A DNA stretch of 64,000 bases from positions 2,356,001 to 2,420,000 of the forward strand of contig NC_063156.1 of assembly GCF_020921035.1 (NCBI RefSeq), read 5' to 3'. Position numbers and translations under genes: made by a program. The DNA is from Rhodamnia argentea. Taxonomy: Eukaryota; Streptophyta; Magnoliopsida; Myrtales; Myrtaceae. The notes under the pieces are model-generated. The model was not told the origin of the DNA. It saw only the letters and a list, made by a program, of their open reading frames with translations, and did no database searches. Shown in pieces: positions 38,606 through 50,400 of this stretch. Position 1 is the stretch's first letter; every line of letters starts with the position of its first letter.

Positions 38606-39500
38606 GCGTCCACAGAGTCTCCGTGTAGCGATGTGGCGATGTTTGCAGTTAATTGGACGTTGTAATTTTGTTCATTTCCGGGTTATTATTGTACGAAGCA
38701 TCTGACTATTACGGTATACAACACTATACATATGCGCATAAAGTTTCTACTAAAACAGGATTGGTTACCAGGCTGGATATTAGATTGAGGAATTGCTTTC
38801 ATGAATCTAGACAGAACATTGTCCCCTGTTTACTCTTGTTTGCTTGTCAACTTGAAAAAAGACCATATAACATTTTTGGGTTCACATCCTTTTTCCCTTC
38901 TGCTATAATTACAGATGTGATCAAGAGAGACTATAAGCAAGATCATATGTGATATGTAGATAAGTTTGGATGCTTCATATGTGAATTGTGAAGCAATTGA
39001 TACTTATGACACCATTCTGCAATTAGCATCATCGTATGATGTTCATTAGCGCTCATTAGCGCAAACCGGATATTGTCTTGTAAGCGTGAGCTTGAGAAAT
39101 TGACCTAGCGAGAAATCTCCTCATCTGCAATGAGGGACATTTTCCTTGTTCAGACAGGGTACGTAGGAAACCTTTCATTCTAGGCATAGTTTTCCAAAGA
39201 AAACCTTAAAGCAACGGCCGGTGAAATTTCAGCGACGTCCCTGTTTTCTTTATTGTCGTCCCTCCGTTCACGTGCTGTCTCTTGTGCAAGCCGAATTCCA
39301 GTGTTCTCGAAAATGGAAAGGCACAGGTAGCTCCACCATAATTAGAGGGCTAAACAAAATTAGGTGCTCCGTCGCAAGAATCGTACTTCAGAGGTTTATT
39401 ATTACACCCTCAAGACGGGCATTACAGTGATATTTCTACAGAAACTCGGATAGAATGCTACAGTACATATTGTCTCTCAACGCATTACGTTAATATCCTC
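38606..39500. other. Gene-free stretch between PTAC7-like gene and PSY
   Basis: It includes the PTAC7-like 3' untranslated region. A small duplication ('cattagcgctcattagcgc') lies near 39044. No gene is visible. Confidence 0.4.

Positions 39501-39503
<3 letters not shown>

Positions 39504-39543
<40 letters not shown>
39504..39543. repeat. (GA)n microsatellite directly after the PSY stop codon
   Basis: About 20 GA units end one base before the stop codon of the minus-strand PSY gene, so on the sense strand the 3' untranslated region begins with (CT)n. Confidence 0.9.
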
Positions 39544-39546
<3 letters not shown>

Positions 39547-40210
39547 AGGAGCATTCTTGCAGCCCTTCTTCCGGGGATCATGCTTAGGATTGGCACACGC
39601 GTCGTCGTAGTCGAGGAGGCTATCGACCATCCCGAGCTTCCGAATTTTCAGGCTTTCACCGTCCTTTGAGGAGATCCACAAAGAAACGTTAGCAACGATT
39701 AAGGTTTTGCACAGTCTATTTTCACTAAGCTTCATATCAACCAGTAAGTACAATCAGAACCGGGGGACAAAATTATCATCTATAGCTTAAGACAGCTTCT
39801 TCAACAATAGGGAAACTTTGTCATATGCTCACTTCACGACTCTTCTAAGGTATAAACTGCATGCTTGCATGCATGCAGCAGATAGGATCGATTATTCAAA
39901 AACGCATGCACATAAGCATATACGTGAAGGATGTCAATTGGTGTCGTGTTTCGTGCAAGCCATACCTTACGAAGCGAGGGTTTCGCGTCCGACCCATCGA
40001 ACTCCCCCGGCAAGCCTGCAAAAGTGGATAAAATCCATCGTGTGAATCGCTGTGCACAGGATATATCGAATTCTTCGAATTCCTGGTGTGGACATCGGAG
40101 ATGTTCTTTACCTAGTATTAAGTTTTGAGAGAGAGATGCTCACCTAGAGAGAAGGAAATCATCAGCAACATCAGGAAAGCAAGAACAAGGGTCTTGACCT
40201 TAGGAGCCAT
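39544..40210 (-). CDS. PSY: PSY-type tyrosine-sulfated peptide precursor
   Basis: Three minus-strand exons: 40210-40144, 40015-39966 and 39663-39544. They join in frame to a 78-residue preproprotein. Residues 1-22 form a signal peptide (MAPKVKTLVLAFLMLLMISF). The C-terminal region holds the PSY signature: DYDDACANPKHDP at 57-69, to be compared with the PSY1 pattern DY-x-D-x-x-ANPKHDP. Tyr58 between Asp residues is the expected sulfation site (TPST). PSY peptides are secreted, processed and promote growth through PSYR receptor kinases. This one has Cys62 and Cys74 and a basic tail (RKKGCKNAP) instead of the Pro-rich end of PSY1. The spacer (LPGEFDGSDAKPSLRKD) is acidic to neutral. A TATA-like box lies about 86 bp before the start. 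Confidence 0.85.
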
Positions 40211-40295
40211 GGATATGATCCTTATTGCTTCTGAGATTGTTCAGATTTTGGATGAAGCAAGGGCAATGGTGTAGGAGAGAGAGGTTTTGCTGCCC

Positions 40296-40302
40296 ATTTA
40301 TA
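40296..40302 (-). promoter_or_regulatory. Probable TATA box of the PSY gene
   Basis: On the minus strand TATAAAT in the context 'ctacgtataaatggg', 86-92 bp before the PSY start codon, a normal distance for a short plant leader. Confidence 0.5.
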
Positions 40303-43300
40303 CGTAGCGAAGTTTGCATACGGGGTCTCTAGATGTCGAGGGGCATTATTGCAGTTTGGTCCCTCATCTTTGAACTTTGACGTTTTAGTCCCTGCCGTTT
40401 TGGCTTTGACCTTTTGTCTTTGGCCTTTGCTGTGTACAAATAGGAGTTACATACAGCAGTAACGGATCTAAGAATTGTTCTCGGTGGGGCAAAAATTGAA
40501 AGAATGATTACAAGTGATCAACAATTAAATTAACTACATTCCCGTAATTTTCGATTTCTTCTTGTTTACACTTTTCGAAATTTTCCAAGCTCACACATCG
40601 GGCCCAATAATCTCCCCCTCTCACACATCTAGCCTTGGGTCGTAGCCGCACACGTCGGGCCCAACAAGTCGTAGCCACAACAACCCGTATTTCTTATTGG
40701 TAAGTGGGCTTTAATACTAGCATTGGGTGGTCTTGAGTCTCTTTCATTTCAAAAGTTAATTCTAAGGATGAGACTTTCATTCACACTTGTAAATCGACCG
40801 TCACTCTGCTTTCACAATCAATATGAGATAACCCAACAATCGACAAGACACAAAAAACTTGTGTCTAAGTACTCTAAACTTGTGTAGAAATAGTAAGTTT
40901 TGAGATTAAAATCGATGGCATTTATCGTCGGTGAATCAAATGCAAGTACGATCGATCGAAGGCTGCGTAGTATTGTCTTGACATGAAAACATCAAGGTGG
41001 TGGGCATAAAGTCACAAGGAGAAAAGCTGTAGTCATGGTGCAACCCCCCACTCACCAACAATAGAATGATGATGGACTGCAATACTTTCCCTTCAGCCCA
41101 CAATGATCAAAGTCAACTCTACTGTTGTCCCTCCTCTTCGATCATCTTCTCCAAAAAACAAAGCACTCGGATGGTTGTGGTGATGGCAAACAGTCCCCTG
41201 CAATATCTGCATGGCTTCTTTGGGTGTTCATTTGTCATCCGTCACCTCCTCCTCCTACCTCCTCTGTCTCTGCACCAGAAGAATGGCCAAATTCTCAACC
41301 TCTTTCCATAGGTCAAATCTACTTCTCCTGGCCCTTTTAGTGAGTGTGATAGGCAAATGACTCAATCTTGTCTTCGGTGCTACTATTAATTAGGGGCGAT
41401 CGATTTTAAGATGGGTAAGTATCTCCCGAGAGTCGGTTCTCAATCTTTGAAATCTGAAACCTACCATGTTTGCCTATGAAACGACCCCGAAAGCTGACCC
41501 ATTTTTCATGAGTTGGCTCCTCATTGATCTTCGACGTGAAACTGACCGCACAGACATGTGAATAATTATCAGCTCGCAGTAGTGTGATACTAATCGGTAT
41601 CTCGACGTACGGACAACCGCGGTCGAATCTTTGGTCGATGGTTTTTTTTTCCTCCAAATTTAATTGAAGTACATGTGGTGGGAGACATGTAAAGGAGACA
41701 TGTTTCGTTGGGGATAATTTCCTCTCCCTTTTGTCCGTGGTACCAAGCCCCATTTTAGCGCGTCATTACATGGTTTTGCTTCGGATCCTCACGTTTCGGC
41801 TTTCGAGACTTTCAAAAGTGGATTGGACGGCGACACAGAACATGGAATTGGAAAAAGGAAACGGCACACATCTGAGATCAAGTGGCAAGCATTTGAATTT
41901 TGTAAATTTGTGTACGATTTCTGATTTCTCTATGGTTTAAGAGCACTACCAGGAGAGGGGACAACTCGACATGTCGATACCATACCGATCCGACTGTTTC
42001 AAGACCAAAAGCTTGGGGATTTAGTCGTCGCTTGGGGAGGCACAAGGGTGGTTAATGATGGGTTTTGATTGACTAAGGACAGTGCCTTCAGCACTTTGCT
42101 TTTGGAATCGTTCAAGGTTGTCGGGGCAACAAAACAGAGGCATGATTCCGAGTTCTTGTTTGACACGATGAGTGCAGGAATTAGTAGGCAAATTGAAAAT
42201 CTCAAGGCTGAGGTAAGCCTCAGGGCCATGGAACATGGTAGGTTTCCCTTTCTCAGTACAAGCGCTAATGACCTTCGAGACGCGTTTAACTAGAATCTGC
42301 GGTAGATGGCGCGTGCCGGTCCAAATGGGTTCCTCCTAGACCGCTGGCTCGTGATGTCCACATCTGTAATCGGACGAGCTGAATCTATGACCTGTACATC
42401 GCAATCTTACCTTAACGGTTGTGCCGTGACCACAATCGCGATCGCGACGAACGTGCACGCACACACACCGGGGGTCAGATCAGATCCAATAGTTGGTAGG
42501 TGCCATCCCACATGTCCTTTTGTGGATTTGGGTGGCATGAGTTGAAAGGGACGACTGGTGAAAGTGGTGAGTCCTATTCATTTTGGAATTCTTTGGCAAG
42601 TGTGTGATCCTTCACCTGATCAATGCACTATCTTCCAAACCCAATCGTTTACTTTTCCCCTGTCATCAGTTTCTCGGTAGAAGAAGAAGAAAACTTGAAT
42701 GAATCTGAACAGAAAAGTTCAGATTGACCAAACGAAAAAGGAGAAGCAAAATGAAGGGATTGAGCCTACTCCACTTCCTGCTACATGGTGGAAGTCATGT
42801 CACTGAAAAAGTAGGGCAAGCACATTCCATGAACTACCTCAAGACGAATCAAAAGAACTACCTCAAGAGCATGTCAATACCAACCGTGTCTTCTTGCTGA
42901 TTTCCTCAGCCAAAATTTCTCACATTTAAGAGGAGGTGGGGGGCTAATTTGCATCCGAAGAGTTTCTCTTTTTCGACTTTTATCTGCCGAGGAAATCAGA
43001 GGAAAGAGAGCCGAGCCTTCTCGTATCGACCTTTAGTTATTGCATATCGACCATCTTTTAGCACGATTTAAAATGAATCTCCTAACCCTATAGAACGGAC
43101 CCATCTGTCGAAAAACACAGAAATTTATGGCTTCGGTTCGACATGGTCTTCGGTTAGGACTTTCCTCCATTGGACCAAGCTCCTAAAGAAACCTAAAGAG
43201 GCGAATTTCGATTTTGTTTACTTTGTGATTAATGATGAGGTTTGGATGTGGCGTATATTTCGGAAATGTATGCTAAGCTTGTGACTTGTGCCTTTTGCTT

Positions 43301-43700
43301 TCGCTGTTCATAAGCGGCGTATCGCCTGGTTTCAGCACCTTCTTTGGATTAAGAAGCACAAATCTACTTCTCCTGGGAAATGAAAGGTAGACCACTAGAA
43401 GGTTTTATATAGATATTTCCCCTGTCATTTTCGGGAAGCCGCCTTCATATCGATGACACTCTAGGATCTTAAAGGTTGTAACAACCCTAAATGGTACATA
43501 CGCTAATACCTAAAAAGGTTGACGAAGTAACTCCTAAGTTAATCTGTCAAAAAATCTCATTAGATGACTGGTCCGTTCAAAAATTTGCAGTTCGTACCGG
43601 AAATTTTAGGAACTGAGAGAACATCTGTTTGTGCTAAAGTTCTAATTTTGCTCTCAAAAAGCTTTCCCTCTTCCCCTTCTCGCATTTTCCTCCTCATGGA
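40303..43700. other. Gene-free stretch between PSY and the EF-hand gene
   Basis: No recognisable gene. Near 40340-40430 phrases like 'tttggtccctcatc' and 'ttttagtccctgccg' resemble one end of a MITE. Unrecognised open frames occur at 41406-41753 (minus) and 41999-42293 (both strands). Confidence 0.4.
41999..42229 (-). CDS. Small open frame with signal-peptide-like start, doubtful
   Basis: An ATG-initiated 76-codon frame begins MALRLTSALRFSICLLIPAL, which looks like a secretion signal. The rest is Ser/Thr/Lys-rich with no motif I recognise. It lies 1.8 kb from the PSY gene, but nothing else supports it, and frames on the other strand overlap it. It may be chance. Confidence 0.12.
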   Translation of the reverse strand: MALRLTSALRFSICLLIPALIVSNKNSESCLCFVAPTTLNDSKSKVLKALSLVNQNPSLTTLVPPQATTKSPSFWS

Positions 43701-43777
43701 AGTTCTTTGAACAAAGATTCCGCCACTGCTCTCTTGGCAGGACAATCCGGGATTCACGGAGTGATGGCGATCCATTT

Positions 43778-45558
43778 TCAGAGTTCATCGTGGAGTTCGT
43801 CGTCCTCCTCATCCTCCTCAAAGAGCGAGGTGTAGAACATATACTCATGATTAAGCATCTCCTCGAGGCTTAACTGGCCATCTTTGTTGTCATCGGCCTG
43901 AAAACAACACAGCGCAAGGATATGTCTAATGCCGGTAAAGCCATCAGATGTCGTTTAAAGATATAATGTCACATAATGTTCCGTTCCGACAACTACATTT
44001 CCGATCTTAATCATAAGAATGAGCTTCTACTAACCTGGCGGATCAAAAAAGCAGTGTAATATTTAGCATGAGATAACTCTCCAGGATTCATATATTGGAG
44101 CATTGGTATCATTTCCTCAACTTCCAGGAGTCTGCATGTTGAGGTCAGTAAGAGCATCAGCAGATATTGGCTGTGAATCTCTTCGTGGGCTCGGCGGTTT
44201 AATCATGTGCATTAAAATAAGCAGTAACAGAAAGCAAACCGGACGACGATGCACTACGCATACTTATTGCCGTTCACATCGAGATCGGTGAATTTCTGTT
44301 CAGGTGTGGGCACATGACTGCCATGGACTTCGAATTCAGCATAGTTCTTGTAGATATCATAGACGTGATCCGTGAACTCGTCGAGGTTGAGTTTACCATC
44401 ACCATTGTAGTCAATTCGCCTGAAAGCATAGAATCAAATCAAGCAAAAGGAAGAAAACAAGTTCACCGAATAAGGACATGATCTTCTCACAACGTGCTTG
44501 CATTAGTTACTGATAAGGTACTTGAAGTTATGATCATGGATCATGCCTTACTTCAGTTTTTGCCCGAGAAGCCATTTCTGGATTTCTGTGTTGTTACTAT
44601 CTTCGGGATGCAAGAAACTGCAACAAAATGTCGATATCCCCCTCGGATCAGAATGGCTTTCTTCTAATTTTGGACGGAAAAAAAAAAAAAACACAACAAA
44701 CAAATGCGGAAGCAATAGAAATATACTCCATGAACTCATTGAAGCCAAGGGTTCCGTTTTGGTCGACATCGGCATTGAGGAATCGCTCCTTCCACCACCC
44801 GGCTTCACCGTGCGCCAATCCATTTCTATCTGTTGAAAAACTCCTCGTGTCACTTCTTGATCATCGCAACATCTCATCGTTCGTAAACAATTCTTTGTCA
44901 TTGATTCTGCTAATTCTTTGTGGGCTAACGAGAAGTTTATGCGGCAAACATTTAAATAAACCCTGTTACTTAAAAGATCCCCTCCCTCTGTATTTTTGAC
45001 AATTAAATGGAACCAACTTTGATCATAGCATGAATTGAGAAAATTAGACCGATTTATATTGTCCATGAAGTCACCTATGTCTTCATCTGAGAACTGAGGA
45101 AGGTACTCCCTAAAGGAAATACCCCCATCTCCATCCTTGTCGAAAAACGCCAACTCCTTCTGCGCCTGATAGCTCAGCCGGTCGTGCGCTTGCCCCATGT
45201 TCCACGCCTCGAGCTCGTCGAAGCTGACCGTCCCGTCCTTTGGCGCGTTGTCCAACAACGGGAACAAGAACAATAGCCTCAAGGTCATGTTCAGCTTGCC
45301 CTCGTTCGTCAAATACTCGTCCACGCCGTTCGGAGAACCGGCTCCTGTGCTCGCCGGAGGGTTTTCTCGCTCCTCCCGTTTCCCTTCTCCCCTTCTCTCC
45401 AATTCAGTCACGAGAGGGTCGAAATTCGGGAGGGGCAATTTGATGCCTAGGCGGCGATTCGAGCCGAGGTGGTCGCGGCCCTTCTGGCCCATCGAGGAGA
45501 AGATTATGAAGGCGATCAAGGCGGCGGTGGCAAGGGCATAAACCACCGCCTTTGCCAT
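43778..45558 (-). CDS. Calumenin/reticulocalbin-like EF-hand protein, ER-retained (HDEL)
   Basis: Six minus-strand exons: 45558-45075, 44829-44727, 44617-44552, 44419-44264, 44131-44035 and 43897-43778. They join in frame to 341 residues. A hydrophobic signal or anchor lies at about 5-22 (VVYALATAALIAFIIFSS). Six EF-hand loops follow: 103-114, 140-151, 182-193, 221-232, 265-276 and 304-315. Loop 2 (DKDGDGGISFRE) and loop 4 (DYNGDGKLNLDE) look canonical; loop 1 (DNAPKDGTVSFD) and loop 5 (DVNGNKLLEVEE) are less so. The acidic tail ends in HDEL, the plant ER-retrieval signal. It is expected to bind Ca2+ in the secretory pathway lumen, like the CREC family. The start at 45558 is the first ATG before the hydrophobic stretch; a (CT)n run lies in the leader. 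Confidence 0.92.
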
Positions 45559-45604
45559 TTTCCGATGCTTGAGGGAGGTGGGGCGGGGGAGTTCCAGGCG
45601 CGCA

Positions 45605-45622
45605 GAGAGAGAGAGAGAGAGA
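45605..45622. repeat. (GA)n run in the leader of the EF-hand gene
   Basis: A short GA dinucleotide run lies 47-64 bp before the start codon; on the sense strand it is (CT)n. Confidence 0.7.
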
Positions 45623-46344
45623 GGATGCAATGACGGGAGGGAAGAGGCAGAGGAGGCATGGGCGGGAAAGACGGTTAATGACGGTTAGGGGTGAGGGGCA
45701 GAGAAGAGAAGTATGGGAATAATAGCAAAATAAAATGTATTTTTTCTTATGCTCAAAGCTCTCGCATTTTTATGGGAGGATTCTATGATTTTTCATCGTT
45801 AGAAAAAGATTTTTTCTTTTGGTAATGAAAAATTTCAGATAAATATTGACAAGCTAAATAGTGTCGCTAACTTGAAAAGATTAACGTGAATTACTTGGTC
45901 CTATAACTTGATTAATTGGAAATTACATACGGTTTCGCTAAATTTTTAATTTTATCGGGGTAGCTTACCAAACCATTAAACTTATCAATTCTAATACGAA
46001 ATTACCATCCGTAACTCGAATGAATTACCTATTATTCTTCGAGTATTGAATTAATTATCATCTCCTTAACCGAGTCATCAACTTCATTCGAATTACTCAC
46101 CAAACTTTATTCAATATTAGTCCACTCTTATTTAAGTCACTCATCAACATCAAAGTTTGAATTACAAACTCTCTATTCAAGTTATCAAACTTTTATATCG
46201 GTAAACAACTCTTGATTCAAATTATGAACGTTATTAAAATTAGTCAAAATCATCAGCTTTTATTTGAATAGTTTAACGGACATTAACTCATTTCAATAAC
46301 CATCTTTTCTAGCAACTTGTCAATTCTCATGAAAATCGCCAATT
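45623..46344. other. AT-rich gene-free stretch
   Basis: It holds the promoter side of the EF-hand gene and an AT-rich stretch with repeated phrases ('aaattaccatccg', 'gaattacctattattc', 'aattactcaccaaac'). These suggest an old, decayed short-period repeat. There is no coding sequence. Confidence 0.35.
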
Positions 46345-46879
46345 GAGAAAATTATCAAAAAAGTCCTAAACATATTATAATTACACTAATTCAATCCTAA
46401 ATTTTTTTTTTGCTAATTCAATCCTCGATGCTAACTCAGTGCCGCTTGCACTAACATGATGATTTTTTATTAGTTTTTTCTGCCTTTTTTTTTTTTTTGG
46501 TTAGGAGCGAAGAGGCCACCGATCATTGAGCGAGGGCCCGCGAGCCCTCATCCTACTCTCATCCAACTGTGAGCGACGAGGGTCGCGGCACTCATTCACA
46601 GTTGGGCAAGAGATTGTGAGCCTTCGCCCATCTAGAACTAGGCTGCCCTCGCCGGTGGCCGTCGCCCTAAACCAAAAAAAGAAAAAGAAAAAAAGACACA
46701 AAAAATCAATACAAATTCAAAAAATAATAAAATAGTATTAATAATTTTCCACATCATCGTTTACCAGTAAAAATAGACTAAATTGACATAATTGCAAAAA
46801 ATTAAAAACTCAATAGGCAAAAAAAAAACCTGAATTAATACAACTATAATAGATTTAGAACTTTTTTGATAATTATCTC
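46345..46879. repeat. Inverted-repeat element, best-preserved family copy (about 535 bp)
   Basis: Terminal inverted repeats of about 50 bp: the left end 'gagaaaattatcaaaaaag' plus 'tcctaaacatattataatta' matches the reverse complement of the right end ('ataatagatttagaac' plus 'ttttttgataattatctc'). The left arm has 'ctaattcaatcctaaat'. The core is GC-rich ('gcgagggcccgcgagccctc', 'gacgagggtcgcggc', 'ctcgccggtggccgtcgcc') between T-rich and A-rich runs. No target-site duplication is obvious and no coding sequence is present. This copy defines the layout used to recognise the others. Confidence 0.75.
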
Positions 46880-47079
46880 ATCACCAACTCATGCATGATA
46901 TTATCAACTTTAGTTAAATTTCTACACAACTAAGTTGTGAGTGATCAAATAAAAATTAAAAAGTAACTCAAATAGGAGTTCCAAGCAATGGTGCATGGAC
47001 CATGAACTCAGCCGCCACTAAATATTTGACGATATGGCAAGGGGCAGAGCTGGGCTTATACGAGTGTTCCTTGCCCGGT

Positions 47080-47140
47080 CCCCCCCACCCACCCACACCC
47101 CCACCCACACGCCCACACACAACCAACCCACCACCCCCCC
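47080..47140 (-). other. G-rich tract with G-quadruplex potential, beyond the ACBP stop
   Basis: On the plus strand it is a run of CCC/CCCC blocks ('ccccccacccacccacaccc' and more). The minus strand, which is sense for ACBP, therefore has many GGG runs with 1-4 base spacers. It lies 326-386 bp beyond the ACBP stop codon, within or just past its 3' end. Confidence 0.7.
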
Positions 47141-47465
47141 AAAGAAGATGCATTCCTTGAGGGGAACTATCAAGATGGGGCAAAAATTTCATCCCAGAAA
47201 CACAAGGCCCCTTCCATCGGATCTTCGATTAATGCCTTCCATAAACGTTTTCTTTAACAAGATTCAACGAGCATTCCGATCGATAATGCATACGCAACAG
47301 GACTAAGGACTAACAAATAGCGCCCCCGATATTCATGTACAATGCTGACTGGAACATTAAAAGGAACGAACGAGGAGATAAGTCTATATAGCCATATGTA
47401 CATGAAGCAGCGGTTTAGATGAGCATTTCGTGGCCCTACAAGGAAGAACTGAATTAGAACTGCAA

Positions 47466-50400
47466 TTAGACCGCATGCTTCGCAGCAGATCGCATCCATG
47501 GCCAATCTGACTCGCAAACATCATGAGCGGTGTTGCCATCATTGTCCTTTACATCCGTGCTTGCATTTTGCTTCACAAGGAATTCAGCAATTCCTTCTCT
47601 GTCACATACAACGGCATAATGCAACGGAGTTTGGCCCTCATCATCCTGCCACACACAGGACAAAAAAAGTACCTAAATCTCAACATTGAGAGAACTCCAC
47701 ATTCCATGCCAGAGTAAATGCACATCATCAGCGGGGTTCCTTTTAACATAGTATACTTGACCGATACTAAATTTATTATGACAACGAAGTTCTACTTTCC
47801 ATCAAATATCTGTTTTCTTCTCTTGTAGGCATTCCTAAAAGACTGCAACAGGATAGCATATCTGCAGGCATACATAAATACAATACCTTTGCATTTACAT
47901 CAGCATCCTTGCTGACAAGCAGTTCCACGACCTTTGCATGACCACGATCAACAGCCCAATGAAGGGGGGTCCTACCTTCACTATCTGCACTAATGTCACA
48001 CTGTCCTCAAAGGGTGAAAAAATGCATAACACCAATACTCCTTTTTACTCCTATCTCAGCTAAATGAAGCATATGACGGCACTTTTCCCCAATTGAGCAG
48101 GTATAATGTTCTACATCTAGAGTGAAAAGGCCATATGAAACGCGGCACTTCCCTTTGCTTGACAAATTGAGAGCCTTGACCAAGAGATACAATGACACAT
48201 CACCAAATTTTCAACTTTAAGCGAAAACCAAGAATCGACGGCAGTTCACAAATCCAAACCGTGTTTCTGCCTTGATGTCCCATATGCAGTAAACAAATAA
48301 TGATGATGAATGTTTGTCAAAGAGTCACAAGACAACACCCAGCAGACAGCATATGTTGAATCAAAATTATTCAGTGTAATAGCTTAACTTTATTCTACCG
48401 TCGGATCATATTGTTTACACGACATTCTTGGTTAGCTGCTTCCTAGCAACTTAAAATCCTTCACTCGAGCAGATGTTGAAAGATAACAAATGCATATCTT
48501 CTAGCTGTAAAATAAGAACTGCCAGAAAGGCTGGTCACCACAAATGTCGCTGCCATCTCCAAACTATGATGTTGCTTATACAAAGCATCACACCACAAAA
48601 TGTTTCTCTTTTCTTTTTTTTTTCCCCCCGCTATGAAAACCCTATATTAGAGGCTTAAAAAGCTACAACAAGCAAAATGAACTCCGGTTATACTTGGTAA
48701 CTCAAAAATGCACTTTACTCTCTTCTGATGTTAAATAAAATAACACAAAAGACTCAAAAGCAATAAGCTGAGTCCTTACCACAATTCCACCTGCTCACAT
48801 ATGCAGATATTGTATAACAAAAATTGCATATTACACAAACCCCACCCCCCCCAAAAAAAAAAAAAAACCCAAAAAAAAGAAAAACAAACAACCCAACCAC
48901 CCCTTCTTCTCCCAATCATCAATTTTCAAAGACCTCATCAAGCCAAGATTTAGGCTAAAGGCAAGCCAATGAGCTCAAAATACCAAAACTGCAAGAGTAA
49001 CGTAAGTACCTTGACAAAATATAATATGCCAATAGAAGATTTCAAGCACTTGTCATCAGAATAAAGATTGCAAGAGTGATGTAAGTACCTTTCACATTAA
49101 CCGAAACACCACCTTCAATGCATTTAAGCAAATTATCTATTTCGCCTTCTCTGGCAAAAGCATGTATAGCATCAAGTTTCCTGAAACGGGACACAGATCG
49201 GTTATAAGTGCAAAATCTTTCACACAAAATACAACCTCTCACGCATCTCTACTCTATTGGAGTCTGTTTCCAACTTTCATTTACTAAACCTAGCTCAACA
49301 AACTTCTTCGGCAGCGATTGACAACATATACGAGATGATAGATAGCCCTATAGCCCAACATGCAGGCGGAGAAAGTACAATGTACACTATACAGACGATC
49401 TGTAATGTCAAAGACAGTTAAGGGAGACTAATCTTTAAAGGAACAGGCAACCTAGAATAGCAATACAAGGAACTTACGACTCAGATCCAGATTCCTCGTG
49501 CACAAATGTGCTAAAAACTGGCCCCATCGGTCCTTTGGTCTCTGCACTAGGTGCATCACCATGACTTCCTTTGCTCTTCTACGGATTCAAGCACAAAAAA
49601 TAGGACCTACTCAAATGGAGATTCACAAAATCTTAAAATACCAGCGAGCTGGACTTGAAAGGAATAGATCTCACCATACTTGAGCCAGCAATCCAAGAAG
49701 GATACAGCTCAGTAACAATGTCGATGTACTTCTGCATTGCTTCTTCAGGTGGCATTGCACCCAATTTATTCCATGCTTGCCTGAACCATCCCCCAATATA
49801 AATCTCTCAGTTAGAGTAAAACTTCACTTCGTTTCAAATATAGTGGTTTGAGGTAAAAACAAGCCATGCTAACACCATCTGTTAAAACAATAGAGCATTT
49901 TGGTAAAACTTCTCGGCTACCATGTCATCCTCAATAACACCTTTCCATAAACAAAAGTTGGTCCTCCACAAATACACGGCATAATATGAACTGACGGCTG
50001 ACCACCACAGTGATCCTCCACAACAAATCTTGCCATGGCAAGAAAAGCTAGGAATGAAGCAATGACATGTCCACGTAATGAAAGTATGAGAGGTGAAGTT
50101 GCTCTGTTGGTTCTGTGGGCAGTCATGAGGAGCTAAGACTTGGGTTGGAGTTATCCTAATTGAGTACATGACAAGAAATCCTCCTTTAAGTAGGCATGAA
50201 CATGCAACATCGGCGTCATTCAGAAGCTCTAAATAGAACATCCATATTCCTTGATGGAACTACAAACTAAATAGGAGCGGAGATCTAAAAGCACATGAAA
50301 GGCGGAGATCCAGTAAATGGAAAAATCAGGAATATTTAGTTCTCATTGAAGAATTGAAACAAACAAAGCGCAATCCCCAGAGGATCCATATGGCCAACTT

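Noticed and set aside
41406-41753. 115-codon minus-strand frame
   Set aside because: No recognisable domain, no splice partner and no promoter signal. Not enough support to call a gene.
44548-45630. A 360-codon minus-strand open frame over the EF-hand gene
   Set aside because: It starts at a TTG and reads through introns 1 and 2 out of the true frame. The spliced model restores the EF-hands and ends in HDEL.
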